Assembly (NCBI GenBank): GCA_031289865.1
Contig: JAITOQ010000220.1
Coordinates: 1-6,200, forward strand
Length of the DNA stretch: 6,200 nt
Origin: Clostridiales bacterium
GTDB lineage: Bacteria > Bacillota > Clostridia > Christensenellales > JAISNN01
Reading direction: 5' to 3'
This document shows, piece after piece, positions 1 through 5,873 of the stretch. Position 1 is the stretch's first letter. Each line of letters opens with the position of its first letter. The translations under genes were made by a program, and so were the position numbers. The notes under the pieces are model-generated. The model saw nothing but the letters and a program-made list of their open reading frames with translations. It searched no databases and was not told the DNA's origin.

Positions 1-1
1 A

Positions 2-2890
2 AGTACGGGAACCGGTGAAAACAAAGGCAATTACTATTATTACAACAACCTCACCGCCGGAACCTTTTTCAGAGCAACCAGCGGATATTGGAACACGGGC
101 TCAAATAATCTTAACCTAACGGTGGCACAAACGGCAGATTATCTCGTCAATCCGTCGGGTTATGCGGCGGATCCGAATATCTCTTATGAAACAAGGGGCG
201 TCGGCGACGAGTATGTGAGACTATTCCGTCAACGTATCTCCTACTTCCAATTAAAGCCTGCCGCTACGGCGAATATAATCAACAAAGGTGTTACGCAAGC
301 AACCTTTGCGCTTGGTAACAGCGACGTATACGGCAATGTCCTATCGGATACCGCGGATATCGGCGCACACGAATTCAACACCTCGCTCTACAATCAATTG
401 ACTACGGCGCGCAACGCTCTCTCAAGCGCGATATCCGCTCAATCCGCGTATATCCAATCCGATTGGAGTCCGGAGAGCTGGACGGTTTATCAAGGGTTAC
501 TCACCGCTCCTTCCGCGATTTCGGTCAAAGCAAACGCGATTTTGTCGGACGGAAGCGTCTCGGACGCTCTGATAGCGCAAACGGCGAACCCCGCGTCGGC
601 GGCAGTCGATATAAATAAACTTAACGACGCGGCTACGACCGTAACCAACGCTCATAACGTTTTGGTTTCGGGAATAGTGGGAGCGAAACAGCTTTTACAA
701 GCGGCTTTAGACGCATTGCCTACCAACCTTGTCGACACGGATTACACCGAAGCCACTTGGACGGTTTATGCCGAAAAGATTGCAGACGCACGGAGCGTAC
801 TCGCCAACAGTAATTCTATACCGGACGTAAACGCCGCGACCGCTACTGTCAAAGCCGCGGGAGGCCATTTGGTCACAAGGGTTTCCGTATCGAGACCCGC
901 TCTCCTCGCCGCGTTAAACGCACTTCCCGTCCGCACGGAGTCGGAATACACCGCCGCAACTTGGGCGATATATTACCCTACCGTTCAAAACGCGTGGGCG
1001 GTATACAATAATAGCAGCGCGACCGCACCTCAATTGGACGCGGCAAAGGATACGCTCGTCGGAATAGACGGTGTATTGGTGACAAAGATTTCGGTAGCGC
1101 GGACGAATCTGTCGGACGCGATAGCGGCTCTCCCGACCCTCGACGCGGATCTATATACTCCACTCAGTTGGGCGGCTTATCAAGCGGTCATCACAAACGC
1201 GAAAAGCGTACTCAATAATAATAACTCTACTCTCGCCCAGTTAGAAGCAGAACTCCCTAAGCTCGCCTCCGCGGAGGACAAATTAGAGACCAAAGCCCAT
1301 GCGGAGCAAGAAGCTTTTCTCGCGGCGCGGGAGGCTCTACGTATCGCGCTCGCGGGTATGCCTATCCTCACTCCGTCCGACTATATCGAGGCAAGTTATA
1401 ACGAGTATCTCGCGGTCATATCCGCCGCGCAAGCCGTATACGACAAAAACGGAGCGGCGACGCTCTCCGAACTGCAAAGCGCAAAAAATTCGCTCGCTAC
1501 CGCATCGAATAAGCTCGTATACAAACTCGACATTGCGAAAGCGCTCCTCGTAACCACTCTCGCGGGTATGCTCGTCGGAAAAGACCCGATAGATTATACC
1601 GAATCAAGCTGGGCGGATTATCTCGCAATCATCGCGGACGCGCAAGCCGTATCCGACGACGGGAATGCGACCCTCTCCGAAATCAACGATGCAATCTACG
1701 CGCTCGACCATGCGAATGAATCGCTCGTGAGAAACGTCACGATCGCGCTGGCAAATCTATTAGCCGCGCTCAACGCGCTCTTGCCGACTCCTACCGAATC
1801 ACTCTACACAGCGGACAGCTATGCGGCTTATACCGCGGTCGTCGATGCCGCATGGAGCGAATACAACAAGGGTACCGCCTCCACGGTAGAAGCACTCGAA
1901 GCCGCGCTCGCCACCCTCACGGGCGTAAAAACGCTCCTTGTGACAAAGGTCTCCGCGGCAAAAGCGGAGCTCGCCGCAAGGATAGCGGCAATCAAGGTAT
2001 ACAATGACACGGTACTTGTAAAGGACAATTATACAAACGACAGTTGGACGACGTATCTCATCATAATCACATCCGCGGAATATGTCCGCGACAACGGTAC
2101 GGCACTCGAAGCGTTTGAAGCCGCGATTGCGTCGCTCGATACCGCCGAAAGCAAATTGGAGACAAAAACCGCCGCCGCACTGAAAGCTCTCGCAAACGCG
2201 CTCGACAAGCTCCCTAACCTCAACGAAGGGGACTACACGGAAGCAAGCTGGATAGCTTATCAAGATATCATCACGGACGCGCACGGGTACAACAACGGCG
2301 GCTCGACACTCGCGGAGCTCGAAGCGGCTATAGCCGCTCTCGCAAGCGCGAAAAACGTATTGGTGACAAAGCTCTCCGTGGCAAAGATTGCTCTCGCAAA
2401 CGCGCTCGACAAGCTCCCTACCCTCGTAAAAGCCGACTACACCAACGATAGTTGGGCGGCGTATCAAGCCATAATCACGGCGGCAAAGACCGTATACGCC
2501 GACGTAAGATCGACGCTTACCGCATACGAGACCGCTACCGCGTCGCTCGCGACGGCTCAAAGCGTCCTCACCGTAAAAGAGGTCCCTCCTCCTCCTATCG
2601 ACGAAGTAGAGATACCTAACGTCACGGACAAGATCACTCTCAACCGCGACGCCGAATATGCCATGTCGGTCGACGTAAAAGCGGGCGCAACTATCGTCGG
2701 CTACTCATCAAGCGACGACAAGATCGCCACCGTCGATGAAAACGGCAAAATCACGGCGCACAGAAAAGGCACCGCCACTATCACCGCGACCGACTCTAAC
2801 GGAGAAACGTATATTTTGTCCGTAACGGTTAAGTTTAATTTCTGGCAGTGGCTTATGTACATAATCTGCTTTGGATGGATTTGGATGTGA
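2..2890 (+). CDS. Large surface protein, 5'-truncated: beta-helix end, ten FIVAR repeats, Big_2, aromatic tail
   Basis: The reading frame is open from the left edge, so this is the C-terminal 962 residues of a longer protein. The GTG at 122 is an internal codon, not the start. The first ~125 residues are Asn/Tyr/Gly-rich and end in a GNxxxYGN...DIGAHEF motif near 320-376, which resembles the end of choice-of-anchor Q / pectin-lyase-like beta-helix proteins. Ten helical repeats follow (383-2578), with the YTxxSWxxY signature of FIVAR domains. Next come a PPPP linker (2585-2596), one Big_2-type Ig-like domain (about 2621-2830, with YSSSDDKIATVDENGKITAHRKGTA-type signatures) and a Trp/Phe-rich tail. 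There is no LPXTG motif; the signal peptide would lie off-window. FIVAR and Big_2 domains occur in cell-surface adhesins and glycan-binding proteins, so surface adhesion is inferred. The substrate is unknown. A promoter and hairpin follow the TGA stop. Confidence 0.9.
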   Translation, partial: STGTGENKGNYYYYNNLTAGTFFRATSGYWNTGSNNLNLTVAQTADYLVNPSGYAADPNISYETRGVGDEYVRLFRQRISYFQLKPAATANIINKGVTQATFALGNSDVYGNVLSDTADIGAHEFNTSLYNQLTTARNALSSAISAQSAYIQSDWSPESWTVYQGLLTAPSAISVKANAILSDGSVSDALIAQTANPASAAVDINKLNDAATTVTNAHNVLVSGIVGAKQLLQAALDALPTNLVDTDYTEATWTVYAEKIADARSVLANSNSIPDVNAATATVKAAGGHLVTRVSVSRPALLAALNALPVRTESEYTAATWAIYYPTVQNAWAVYNNSSATAPQLDAAKDTLVGIDGVLVTKISVARTNLSDAIAALPTLDADLYTPLSWAAYQAVITNAKSVLNNNNSTLAQLEAELPKLASAEDKLETKAHAEQEAFLAAREALRIALAGMPILTPSDYIEASYNEYLAVISAAQAVYDKNGAATLSELQSAKNSLATASNKLVYKLDIAKALLVTTLAGMLVGKDPIDYTESSWADYLAIIADAQAVSDDGNATLSEINDAIYALDHANESLVRNVTIALANLLAALNALLPTPTESLYTADSYAAYTAVVDAAWSEYNKGTASTVEALEAALATLTGVKTLLVTKVSAAKAELAARIAAIKVYNDTVLVKDNYTNDSWTTYLIIITSAEYVRDNGTALEAFEAAIASLDTAESKLETKTAAALKALANALDKLPNLNEGDYTEASWIAYQDIITDAHGYNNGGSTLAELEAAIAALASAKNVLVTKLSVAKIALANALDKLPTLVKADYTNDSWAAYQAIITAAKTVYADVRSTLTAYETATASLATAQSVLTVKEVPPPPIDEVEIPNVTDKITLNRDAEYAMSVDVKAGATIVGYSSSDDKIATVDENGKITAHRKGTATITATDSNGETYILSVTVKFNFWQWLMYIICFGWIWM
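383..2578 (+). repeat. Ten tandem FIVAR-type protein repeats (about 68-76 codons each)
   Basis: Ten degenerate units each have an Ala/Leu-rich helix, a D/E-YT-xx-SW-xxY motif, a helix with A-x-x-V, and a final LxxAxxxLVTK-like helix. The signature motifs lie near 464, 742, 945, 1151, 1379, 1592, 1803, 2027, 2231 and 2435, giving a period of about 204-228 nt after an unusually long first unit. Units 5 and 7 have SY in place of SW. Units 9 and 10 are closest at DNA level: 2186-2221 and 2390-2425 match at 35 of 36 positions, which suggests recent unit duplication. By family knowledge these form stalk-like helical modules that hold a binding domain away from the wall. Confidence 0.85.
2831..2887 (+). 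other. Aromatic C-terminal tail after the Big_2 domain
   Basis: The last 19 residues begin KFNFWQWLMY and end FGWIWM. They contain four Trp, three Phe and one Tyr, with no charged residue after the first Lys. The segment follows directly on the last Ig-like strand. It is too short and too aromatic for a standard LPXTG anchor, and it has no positive tail. It could insert into the membrane, act as a sorting signal or pack on the Ig domain. I recall similar WWQW...FGW tails on Ig-like proteins of uncultured Clostridia, but could not verify this here. Confidence 0.6.
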
Positions 2891-2902
2891 GCGGCAAAAA
2901 AT

Positions 2903-2931
2903 TTGCTTTTATTTTGATTTTGTGATACAAT
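2903..2931 (+). promoter_or_regulatory. Predicted sigma-A promoter with extended -10
   Basis: A -35 TTGCTT (2903-2908) is followed by a 17-nt spacer and a -10 TACAAT (2926-2931). TGA directly before the -10 makes an extended -10 element. The predicted start is near 2938, only about eight bases before the hairpin at 2946. It is the best promoter match upstream of the TIR gene, but a transcript from it would meet the hairpin and T-run before reaching the gene. Confidence 0.55.
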
Positions 2932-2945
2932 CTAATTAACAAAAC

Positions 2946-2995
2946 AACGTGCGGTGGATTCATGTAAGACCTGTTGATTCACCGCACGTTTTTTT
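2946..2995 (+). terminator. Rho-independent terminator or 5'-leader attenuator hairpin
   Basis: A perfect 11-bp stem, AACGTGCGGTG (2946-2956) with CACCGCACGTT (2980-2990), encloses a 23-nt loop. Its last two bases begin a run of seven T (2989-2995). It would end the surface-protein transcript 56 nt after the stop. It also lies between the predicted promoter at 2903-2931 and the TIR gene, so it may attenuate that gene or end a short RNA. Confidence 0.75.
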
Positions 2996-3027
2996 ATGCA
3001 TAAAAAACTAAAGGAAACGCATTCTAA

Positions 3028-3780
3028 ATGGAATCACTTAAACACGGCTTCGTAATCGTCACAAGCGGCAAAATGACGGGCAGAATCGGTCGCTATACCG
3101 GAAATAAAATGTCCGATAACCAAAAAGCTATGATCTATTTTGGCTACGAGGGCGAGGAACTTAAATACGCAAATTACGAAGAACTCCCGCATACCGGCGT
3201 CTCCAACGACTTTAAACGCGTCGACCTCCTAAACCGCTTTTACAGCCTAAGACGCGACCTAAAAATAATCGATCTCCGCGGTCACCCAACTATCCGAAAC
3301 CATTCCGCAAGCCACAGAAGCCTCATAAGCGAATATAACTTGATACGCATGCTGATCAACGAGTCACTCGACCTCAAACACCTCGAAAAAAATCGAACCG
3401 AAAAAAATATATACCTCGCATACGCCCCGAATGACGCGCTCTTTGCGTACGACCTCGTCTCCGACCTCGACGACTATAAATACACGGTCTGCGGCGATTC
3501 GCACGAGCTGCCCCCTATCGGAAACGGCTTTTTTGAAAACGTCGCCGAACTCTGCGGAACCGTACTCTTTGTCCTCTCCAAACATACCGACCGTAATAGA
3601 TTGAAAACCGATTACCTATTCTTTAAAAAATACGCCAAAGAAAACGAAACCCCTCTAAAAATCGTCCTCCTCGTCACCGAACCGAAACTCCTATTGCCCG
3701 ACTTTTCCGTGACGACTATAGACCTCTATACAAATTATGGAAAGGGGTTGAATGAGTTGTTGTATCTGTTGTCGAGTTAA
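3028..3780 (+). CDS. KOW/SH3-like plus TIR domain protein
   Basis: The 250-residue protein has two recognisable parts. Residues 6-56 look like a KOW/SH3-like barrel (GFVIVTSGKMTGRIGRY, then AMIYFGY and an EELPHT strand). Residues 58-120 are helical and basic. Residues 126-250 read as a TIR domain: betaA NIYLAYAPND (127-136), alphaA FAYDLVSDL, betaB with D157, a Gly-containing BB-loop region at 164-167, betaD TVLFVLS (178-184), then KIVLLVTEP and a C-terminal LNELLYLL helix. TIR domains are NAD-consuming enzymes or interaction modules, often in antiphage defence. Where active TIRs have a catalytic Glu (WxxxE region), this protein seems to have Asp195 and no Trp, so NADase activity is doubtful. 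AAGGA at 3011-3015 lies 12 nt before the ATG, a rather long gap. No partner gene is visible. The function is not established; the domain calls are by eye. Confidence 0.75.
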   Translation: MESLKHGFVIVTSGKMTGRIGRYTGNKMSDNQKAMIYFGYEGEELKYANYEELPHTGVSNDFKRVDLLNRFYSLRRDLKIIDLRGHPTIRNHSASHRSLISEYNLIRMLINESLDLKHLEKNRTEKNIYLAYAPNDALFAYDLVSDLDDYKYTVCGDSHELPPIGNGFFENVAELCGTVLFVLSKHTDRNRLKTDYLFFKKYAKENETPLKIVLLVTEPKLLLPDFSVTTIDLYTNYGKGLNELLYLLSS

Positions 3781-3782
3781 AT

Positions 3783-3858
3783 AATGCAGAATGCAGAATT
3801 GCGGATTTTAAAGGAACATTCTCTTGTAGGGGACGATGCCCTCATCGTCCCGTATCCG
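3783..3858 (-). repeat. Composite repeat copy 1 (ATTCTGC array plus CATCGTCC hairpin), 3' of the TIR gene
   Basis: The repeat starts three bases after the TIR stop codon. Module A (3783-3806) has two GCAGAAT heptamers (3786-3799) and then TTGCGGAT. After a linker GGATTTTAAAGG comes module B (3816-3858), whose core GGGACGATG (3830-3838) / CATCGTCCC (3843-3851) folds on itself with a 4-nt loop. Module A is a perfect 24-bp inverted match to 4043-4066. Module B matches 3951-3993 at 42 of 43 positions, and the one difference is in the loop. The orientation given is relative to copy 2. Confidence 0.9.
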
Positions 3859-3879
3859 AACGGAGGATAAAAAATAAAA

Positions 3880-3923
3880 TAGGCGTCATTTTGATATAGC
3901 GAAGAATGACACCTACTTTTTTT
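3880..3923 (+). terminator. Predicted bidirectional terminator between the convergent TIR and rubrerythrin genes
   Basis: TAGGCGTCATT (3880-3890) pairs with AATGACACCTA (3905-3915) at 10 of 11 positions around a 14-nt loop, and seven T follow (3917-3923). On the opposite strand the same stem is followed by ATTTTATTTTTT, so it can also serve the rubrerythrin transcript. The loop contains AGCGAAG, which links it to the GTCATTCTGAGCGG-type hairpins elsewhere in the window. The left flank and arm (3865-3888) are repeated exactly, inverted, at 4023-4046. Confidence 0.65.
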
Positions 3924-3950
3924 ATTTGTGATAATACCTATTTTTTTATA

Positions 3951-4073
3951 CGGATACGGGACGATGAAGGCATCGTCCCCTACAAGAGAATGTCAACTGT
4001 TTTAAAAACCCACGCTATAATGTGACGCCTATTTTATTTTTTATCCGCAATTCTGCATTCTGCATTCTGCATT
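3951..4073 (+). repeat. Composite repeat copy 2 (hairpin, inserted arm, ATTCTGC array), 3' of rubrerythrin
   Basis: It has module B (3951-3993, hairpin 3958-3966/3971-3979 with loop AAGG), a 29-nt stretch without clear structure, module C arm (4023-4046, exact inverse of 3865-3888) and module A (4043-4066) ending in three ATTCTGC heptamers (4050-4070). The array ends at 4073, and the rubrerythrin stop codon (complement of 4074-4076) is the very next base. Copy 1 carries the same modules, but with C on the other side of B, so the two copies are not a simple palindrome. Confidence 0.9.
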
Positions 4074-4616
4074 TTAATAATTGGTCGGATTTAATTCAAA
4101 ATACGCCTTAGGGTGTGCGCAAACGGGACATTTTTCGGGTGCTGCCGCGCCGTAATGGATATGTCCGCAGTTGCGGCAATGCCACGCGTTTTCGCCCGCG
4201 CTCTGAAACACCGCGTTGCTCTCGATATTGCTCTCAAGCTTTTGATAACGCGCCTCGTGCGTCTTTTCTACCGCGCCGACCACGCGGAACAGCCTCGCCA
4301 ATTCGTCAAAGCCCTCTTTCTTTGCGACCGCGGCAAACTCCTTGTACATTTCAGTCCATTCGTAATTTTCGCCCGCCGCCGCGTCAAGTAGATTTTGTAC
4401 CGTATTCGGAACCGCGCCGTCGTGAAGAGCCTTAAACCAAAGCTTCGCATGCTCCTTTTCGTTCGCCGCCGTATCCGCAAAAATTTCGGCAATCTGCTCG
4501 TAACCGTCCTTTTTGGCTTGGCTCGCATAATACCCGTACTTTGTGTACGCCATGCTTTCCCCCGCAAACGCGGCTTTCAAATTTGCTTCTGTTTTTGATC
4601 CTTTAAATTCGCTCAT
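4074..4616 (-). CDS. rbr: Rubrerythrin
   Basis: This cytoplasmic non-haem diiron protein reduces hydrogen peroxide to water with electrons from rubredoxin or NADH-linked reductases in anaerobes. The 180-residue protein is of normal or slightly short family length. Its ferritin-like N-terminal domain carries the expected carboxylate and histidine ligands: E20, E53 with H56 (NEKEHA), E83 and E86 (AGENYEWTEMY) and E117 with H120 (VEKTHEARY). Its C-terminal rubredoxin domain has the iron-binding pairs C147/C150 and C163/C166. The start is fixed by a strong AAAAGGAGT (complement of 4625-4633), eight bases before the ATG. The TAA stop abuts a heptamer repeat array. The gene is convergent with the TIR gene and in the same direction as galU, but 269 bp of repeats separate it from galU, so it is probably its own transcript. 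No PerR-like operator was seen. Confidence 0.97.
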   Translation of the reverse strand: MSEFKGSKTEANLKAAFAGESMAYTKYGYYASQAKKDGYEQIAEIFADTAANEKEHAKLWFKALHDGAVPNTVQNLLDAAAGENYEWTEMYKEFAAVAKKEGFDELARLFRVVGAVEKTHEARYQKLESNIESNAVFQSAGENAWHCRNCGHIHYGAAAPEKCPVCAHPKAYFELNPTNY

Positions 4617-4633
4617 AAAAATGTACTCCTTTT

Positions 4634-4698
4634 GGTGTTTTGTATTTTTGTATTTTTGTTTTGTGTCTTTGTGTTTTATTTGGTGTTTTAGTGGTTGT
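4634..4698 (-). promoter_or_regulatory. A/C-rich, probably unstructured rubrerythrin leader
   Basis: On the rubrerythrin strand this stretch is nearly all A and C, with a single G and few T, and it includes repeated AAAATAC and ACACAAA words. It cannot form stable structure and leads directly into the strong ribosome binding site, as expected for a highly translated message. No convincing -35/-10 pair can be assigned, because the region is too low in complexity. The promoter may lie here or in the repeats upstream. Confidence 0.4.
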
Positions 4699-4708
4699 AC
4701 GGCTGTCG

Positions 4709-4752
4709 TTTTAGATTCTTCGCATTCGCTCAGAATGACATTGGCTTTTTTA
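4709..4752 (+). repeat. Single-arm copy of the CATTCTGAGCG repeat with T-run
   Basis: TTTTAGATTCTTCGC followed by ATTCGCTCAGAATGACATT matches the right arm of the inverted repeat at 6074-6102, apart from a short difference in the middle (GCATTCGCTC against GCTCCGCTC). The match continues into the same GGC/GG plus T-run tail and the later CGGCGACT linker. Only one arm is present here, so it is a half-copy of the larger element. It lies about 95 bp upstream of the rubrerythrin start. Confidence 0.8.
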
Positions 4753-4771
4753 ATGCGGAACGGCGACTACT

Positions 4772-4876
4772 CTTTTATTCGGATACGGGACGATGTGATC
4801 ATCGTCCCCTACAAGAGGACTACGACTTTTCTTTTAAATCCGCAATTCTGCATTCTGCATTCTGAATTTTGCATTA
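4772..4876 (+). repeat. Composite repeat copy 3 (CATCGTCC hairpin plus ATTCTGC array), 3' of galU
   Basis: After the linker CTTTTATTC comes module B, CGGATACGGGACGATG with loop TGAT and then CATCGTCCCCTACAAGAG. Its stem is 4787-4795/4800-4808, identical to copies 1 and 2, while the loop differs. A second linker CTTTTAAATCC (4831-4841) leads to module A with four ATTCTGC-type heptamers (4845-4872). The B-linker-A order is that of copy 1 read in reverse. The array end faces the galU stop codon. Confidence 0.9.
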
Positions 4877-4884
4877 AAAAAATC

Positions 4885-4905
4885 CTCAACTTTCAATTTT
4901 CAACT
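4885..4905 (+). repeat. TTCAACT heptamer array overlapping the galU 3' end
   Basis: Three 7-nt units, CTCAACT, TTCAATT and TTCAACT, run in phase, followed by a partial CTCTA. The array covers the galU stop codon (complement of 4886-4888) and the codons for its last six residues. The same array type occurs at 5961-5988 (inverted) and 6143-6177. Confidence 0.85.
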
Positions 4906-5761
4906 CTCTAAGATATTTTTTCAGCTTTTCACCCGTGTTTTTGTCCCTCAATCCGTATTCGATATTGGCAATCAAAAAGCCCGTTTTGTCGCCGAGATCG
5001 TAGCGCGTCCCCTCAAACTCATAAGCGTATGCGCCGATCTCATGCGCAACCAAATTGATAGCGTCGGTCAGAAAAACCTCGTTGTTTTTGAGGGGCGCAC
5101 GACCGATAGCGTCAAAAATATCGGGCGTCAAAATAAACCTCCCAAGACTCGCAAGATTCGACGGCAGCCCATCCTTTTCGGAGGGCTTTTCAACGATCCC
5201 TTTGATTTCGGTATAACGCCCCTTGACCGCGCCTTTTTGGATAACCCCGCATTTCCTCGCGGTAGCATCGTCCACGCGTTGGACGCCGACAATCGTCAGC
5301 CCCGTGTTTTCATGCGCATCCATGAGCTGTTTTATACACGGACGGGCGTGATAAATCACGTCGTCGCCGAATAATACGGCAAAGGGTTCGTTGTCGGCAA
5401 AGTTTTTTGCAAGCGCGACCGCCGCTCCCGACCCGTGCATCTCCTTTTGACGGACATATGTAAATTCCGCGTCGATGTGGTTCATCGAAACTATACGGAG
5501 TTCGTCAAGCTTGTTAAACTTTTTGAGGGTCTCCTCAAGCTCGTAAGCCTTGTCAAAATGATCCTCGATACATTTTTTGTTTCTGTTTAAAATGATCAGA
5601 ATCTCCCGAATCCCCGAAGCAACGGCTTCCTCGACAATGTATTGGATCGTCGGCTTGTCCACTATAGGCAGCATTTCTTTTGGTACGGATTTTGTAAACG
5701 GCAAAAATCTCGTCCCGAATCCCGCCGCGGGAATTACCGCTTTTGTGATCGCTCTGCTCAT
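4886..5761 (-). CDS. galU: UTP--glucose-1-phosphate uridylyltransferase
   Basis: GalU makes UDP-glucose from UTP and glucose 1-phosphate in the cytoplasm. UDP-glucose feeds envelope polysaccharide, glycolipid and teichoic-acid glycosylation and the Leloir pathway. The 291-residue protein has normal length and the family motifs in order: the nucleotide-binding loop PAAGFGTRFLPFTK (11-24) with PKEMLPIVDKP (27-37), RQKEMHGSGAAV (104-115), the metal-site FGDD (131-134), GIVEKP (188-193), GRFILTPDIF (207-216) and FEGTRYDLGDKTGFL (249-263). The start is supported by GAGGTG four bases upstream and by a strong promoter at 5802-5830, which gives a leader of about 34 nt. The final residues, ELKIES, and the TGA stop are encoded inside a TTCAACT heptamer array, so the C-terminal tail is probably repeat-derived. 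The gene appears to be transcribed alone. Confidence 0.97.
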   Translation of the reverse strand: MSRAITKAVIPAAGFGTRFLPFTKSVPKEMLPIVDKPTIQYIVEEAVASGIREILIILNRNKKCIEDHFDKAYELEETLKKFNKLDELRIVSMNHIDAEFTYVRQKEMHGSGAAVALAKNFADNEPFAVLFGDDVIYHARPCIKQLMDAHENTGLTIVGVQRVDDATARKCGVIQKGAVKGRYTEIKGIVEKPSEKDGLPSNLASLGRFILTPDIFDAIGRAPLKNNEVFLTDAINLVAHEIGAYAYEFEGTRYDLGDKTGFLIANIEYGLRDKNTGEKLKKYLRELKIES

Positions 5762-5801
5762 AACGCACCTCGTAAATAACTGAATTGTATTTACAGAATA
5801 T

Positions 5802-5830
5802 AGTATACAACGATTTTATGGATATTTCAA
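5802..5830 (-). promoter_or_regulatory. galU sigma-A promoter
   Basis: On the minus strand a -35 TTGAAA (complement of 5825-5830), a 17-nt spacer and a -10 TATACT (complement of 5802-5807) form a near-consensus promoter. Transcription should start near 5795. A short inverted repeat TTGTAT (5785-5790) / ATACAA (5805-5810) overlaps the -10 and the start region; it could be an operator but may be chance in AT-rich DNA. Confidence 0.8.
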
Positions 5831-5873
5831 GGCTTTTATAACTTTTTGTTTGAAAAAGAATTTCTTTTTTGCA

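Noticed and set aside
122..124. GTG as start codon of the large surface protein
   Set aside because: The frame stays open to the left edge with fitting Asn/Tyr/Gly-rich sequence, there is no ribosome binding site, and a surface protein would need a signal peptide.
1799..2560. 253-aa reading frame on the minus strand
   Set aside because: It lies wholly antisense to the FIVAR repeats, has a repetitive Arg/Val/Cys-rich composition and no recognisable domain; it follows from the codon pattern of the repeats.
2997..3015. preQ1-I riboswitch (AAAAAACTAA word before the TIR gene)
   Set aside because: Only the A-rich tail matches; the upstream hairpin lacks the preQ1 stem and loop sequence, and the downstream gene is not a queuosine gene.
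3028..3780. A complete TIR-based defence system such as Thoeris
   Set aside because: No ThsA-like or other effector gene is adjacent; the neighbours are a surface protein and rubrerythrin, and the active site looks changed.
3781..4073. Insertion sequence or its remnant with transposase
   Set aside because: The inverted repeats enclose no coding frame, and no transposase fragment is seen in any frame.
4113..4598. Open frames on the plus strand and a second minus-strand frame within rubrerythrin
   Set aside because: They overlap a clear rubrerythrin with all metal ligands, and have no ribosome binding site or family resemblance.
4617..4760. PerR-type operator upstream of rubrerythrin
   Set aside because: No TTATAAT-type palindrome was found in the upstream region.
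4543..4911. 122-aa plus-strand frame
   Set aside because: It translates the antisense of the rubrerythrin start, the A/C-rich leader and the repeat modules; its Cys/Phe-rich product reflects low-complexity DNA.
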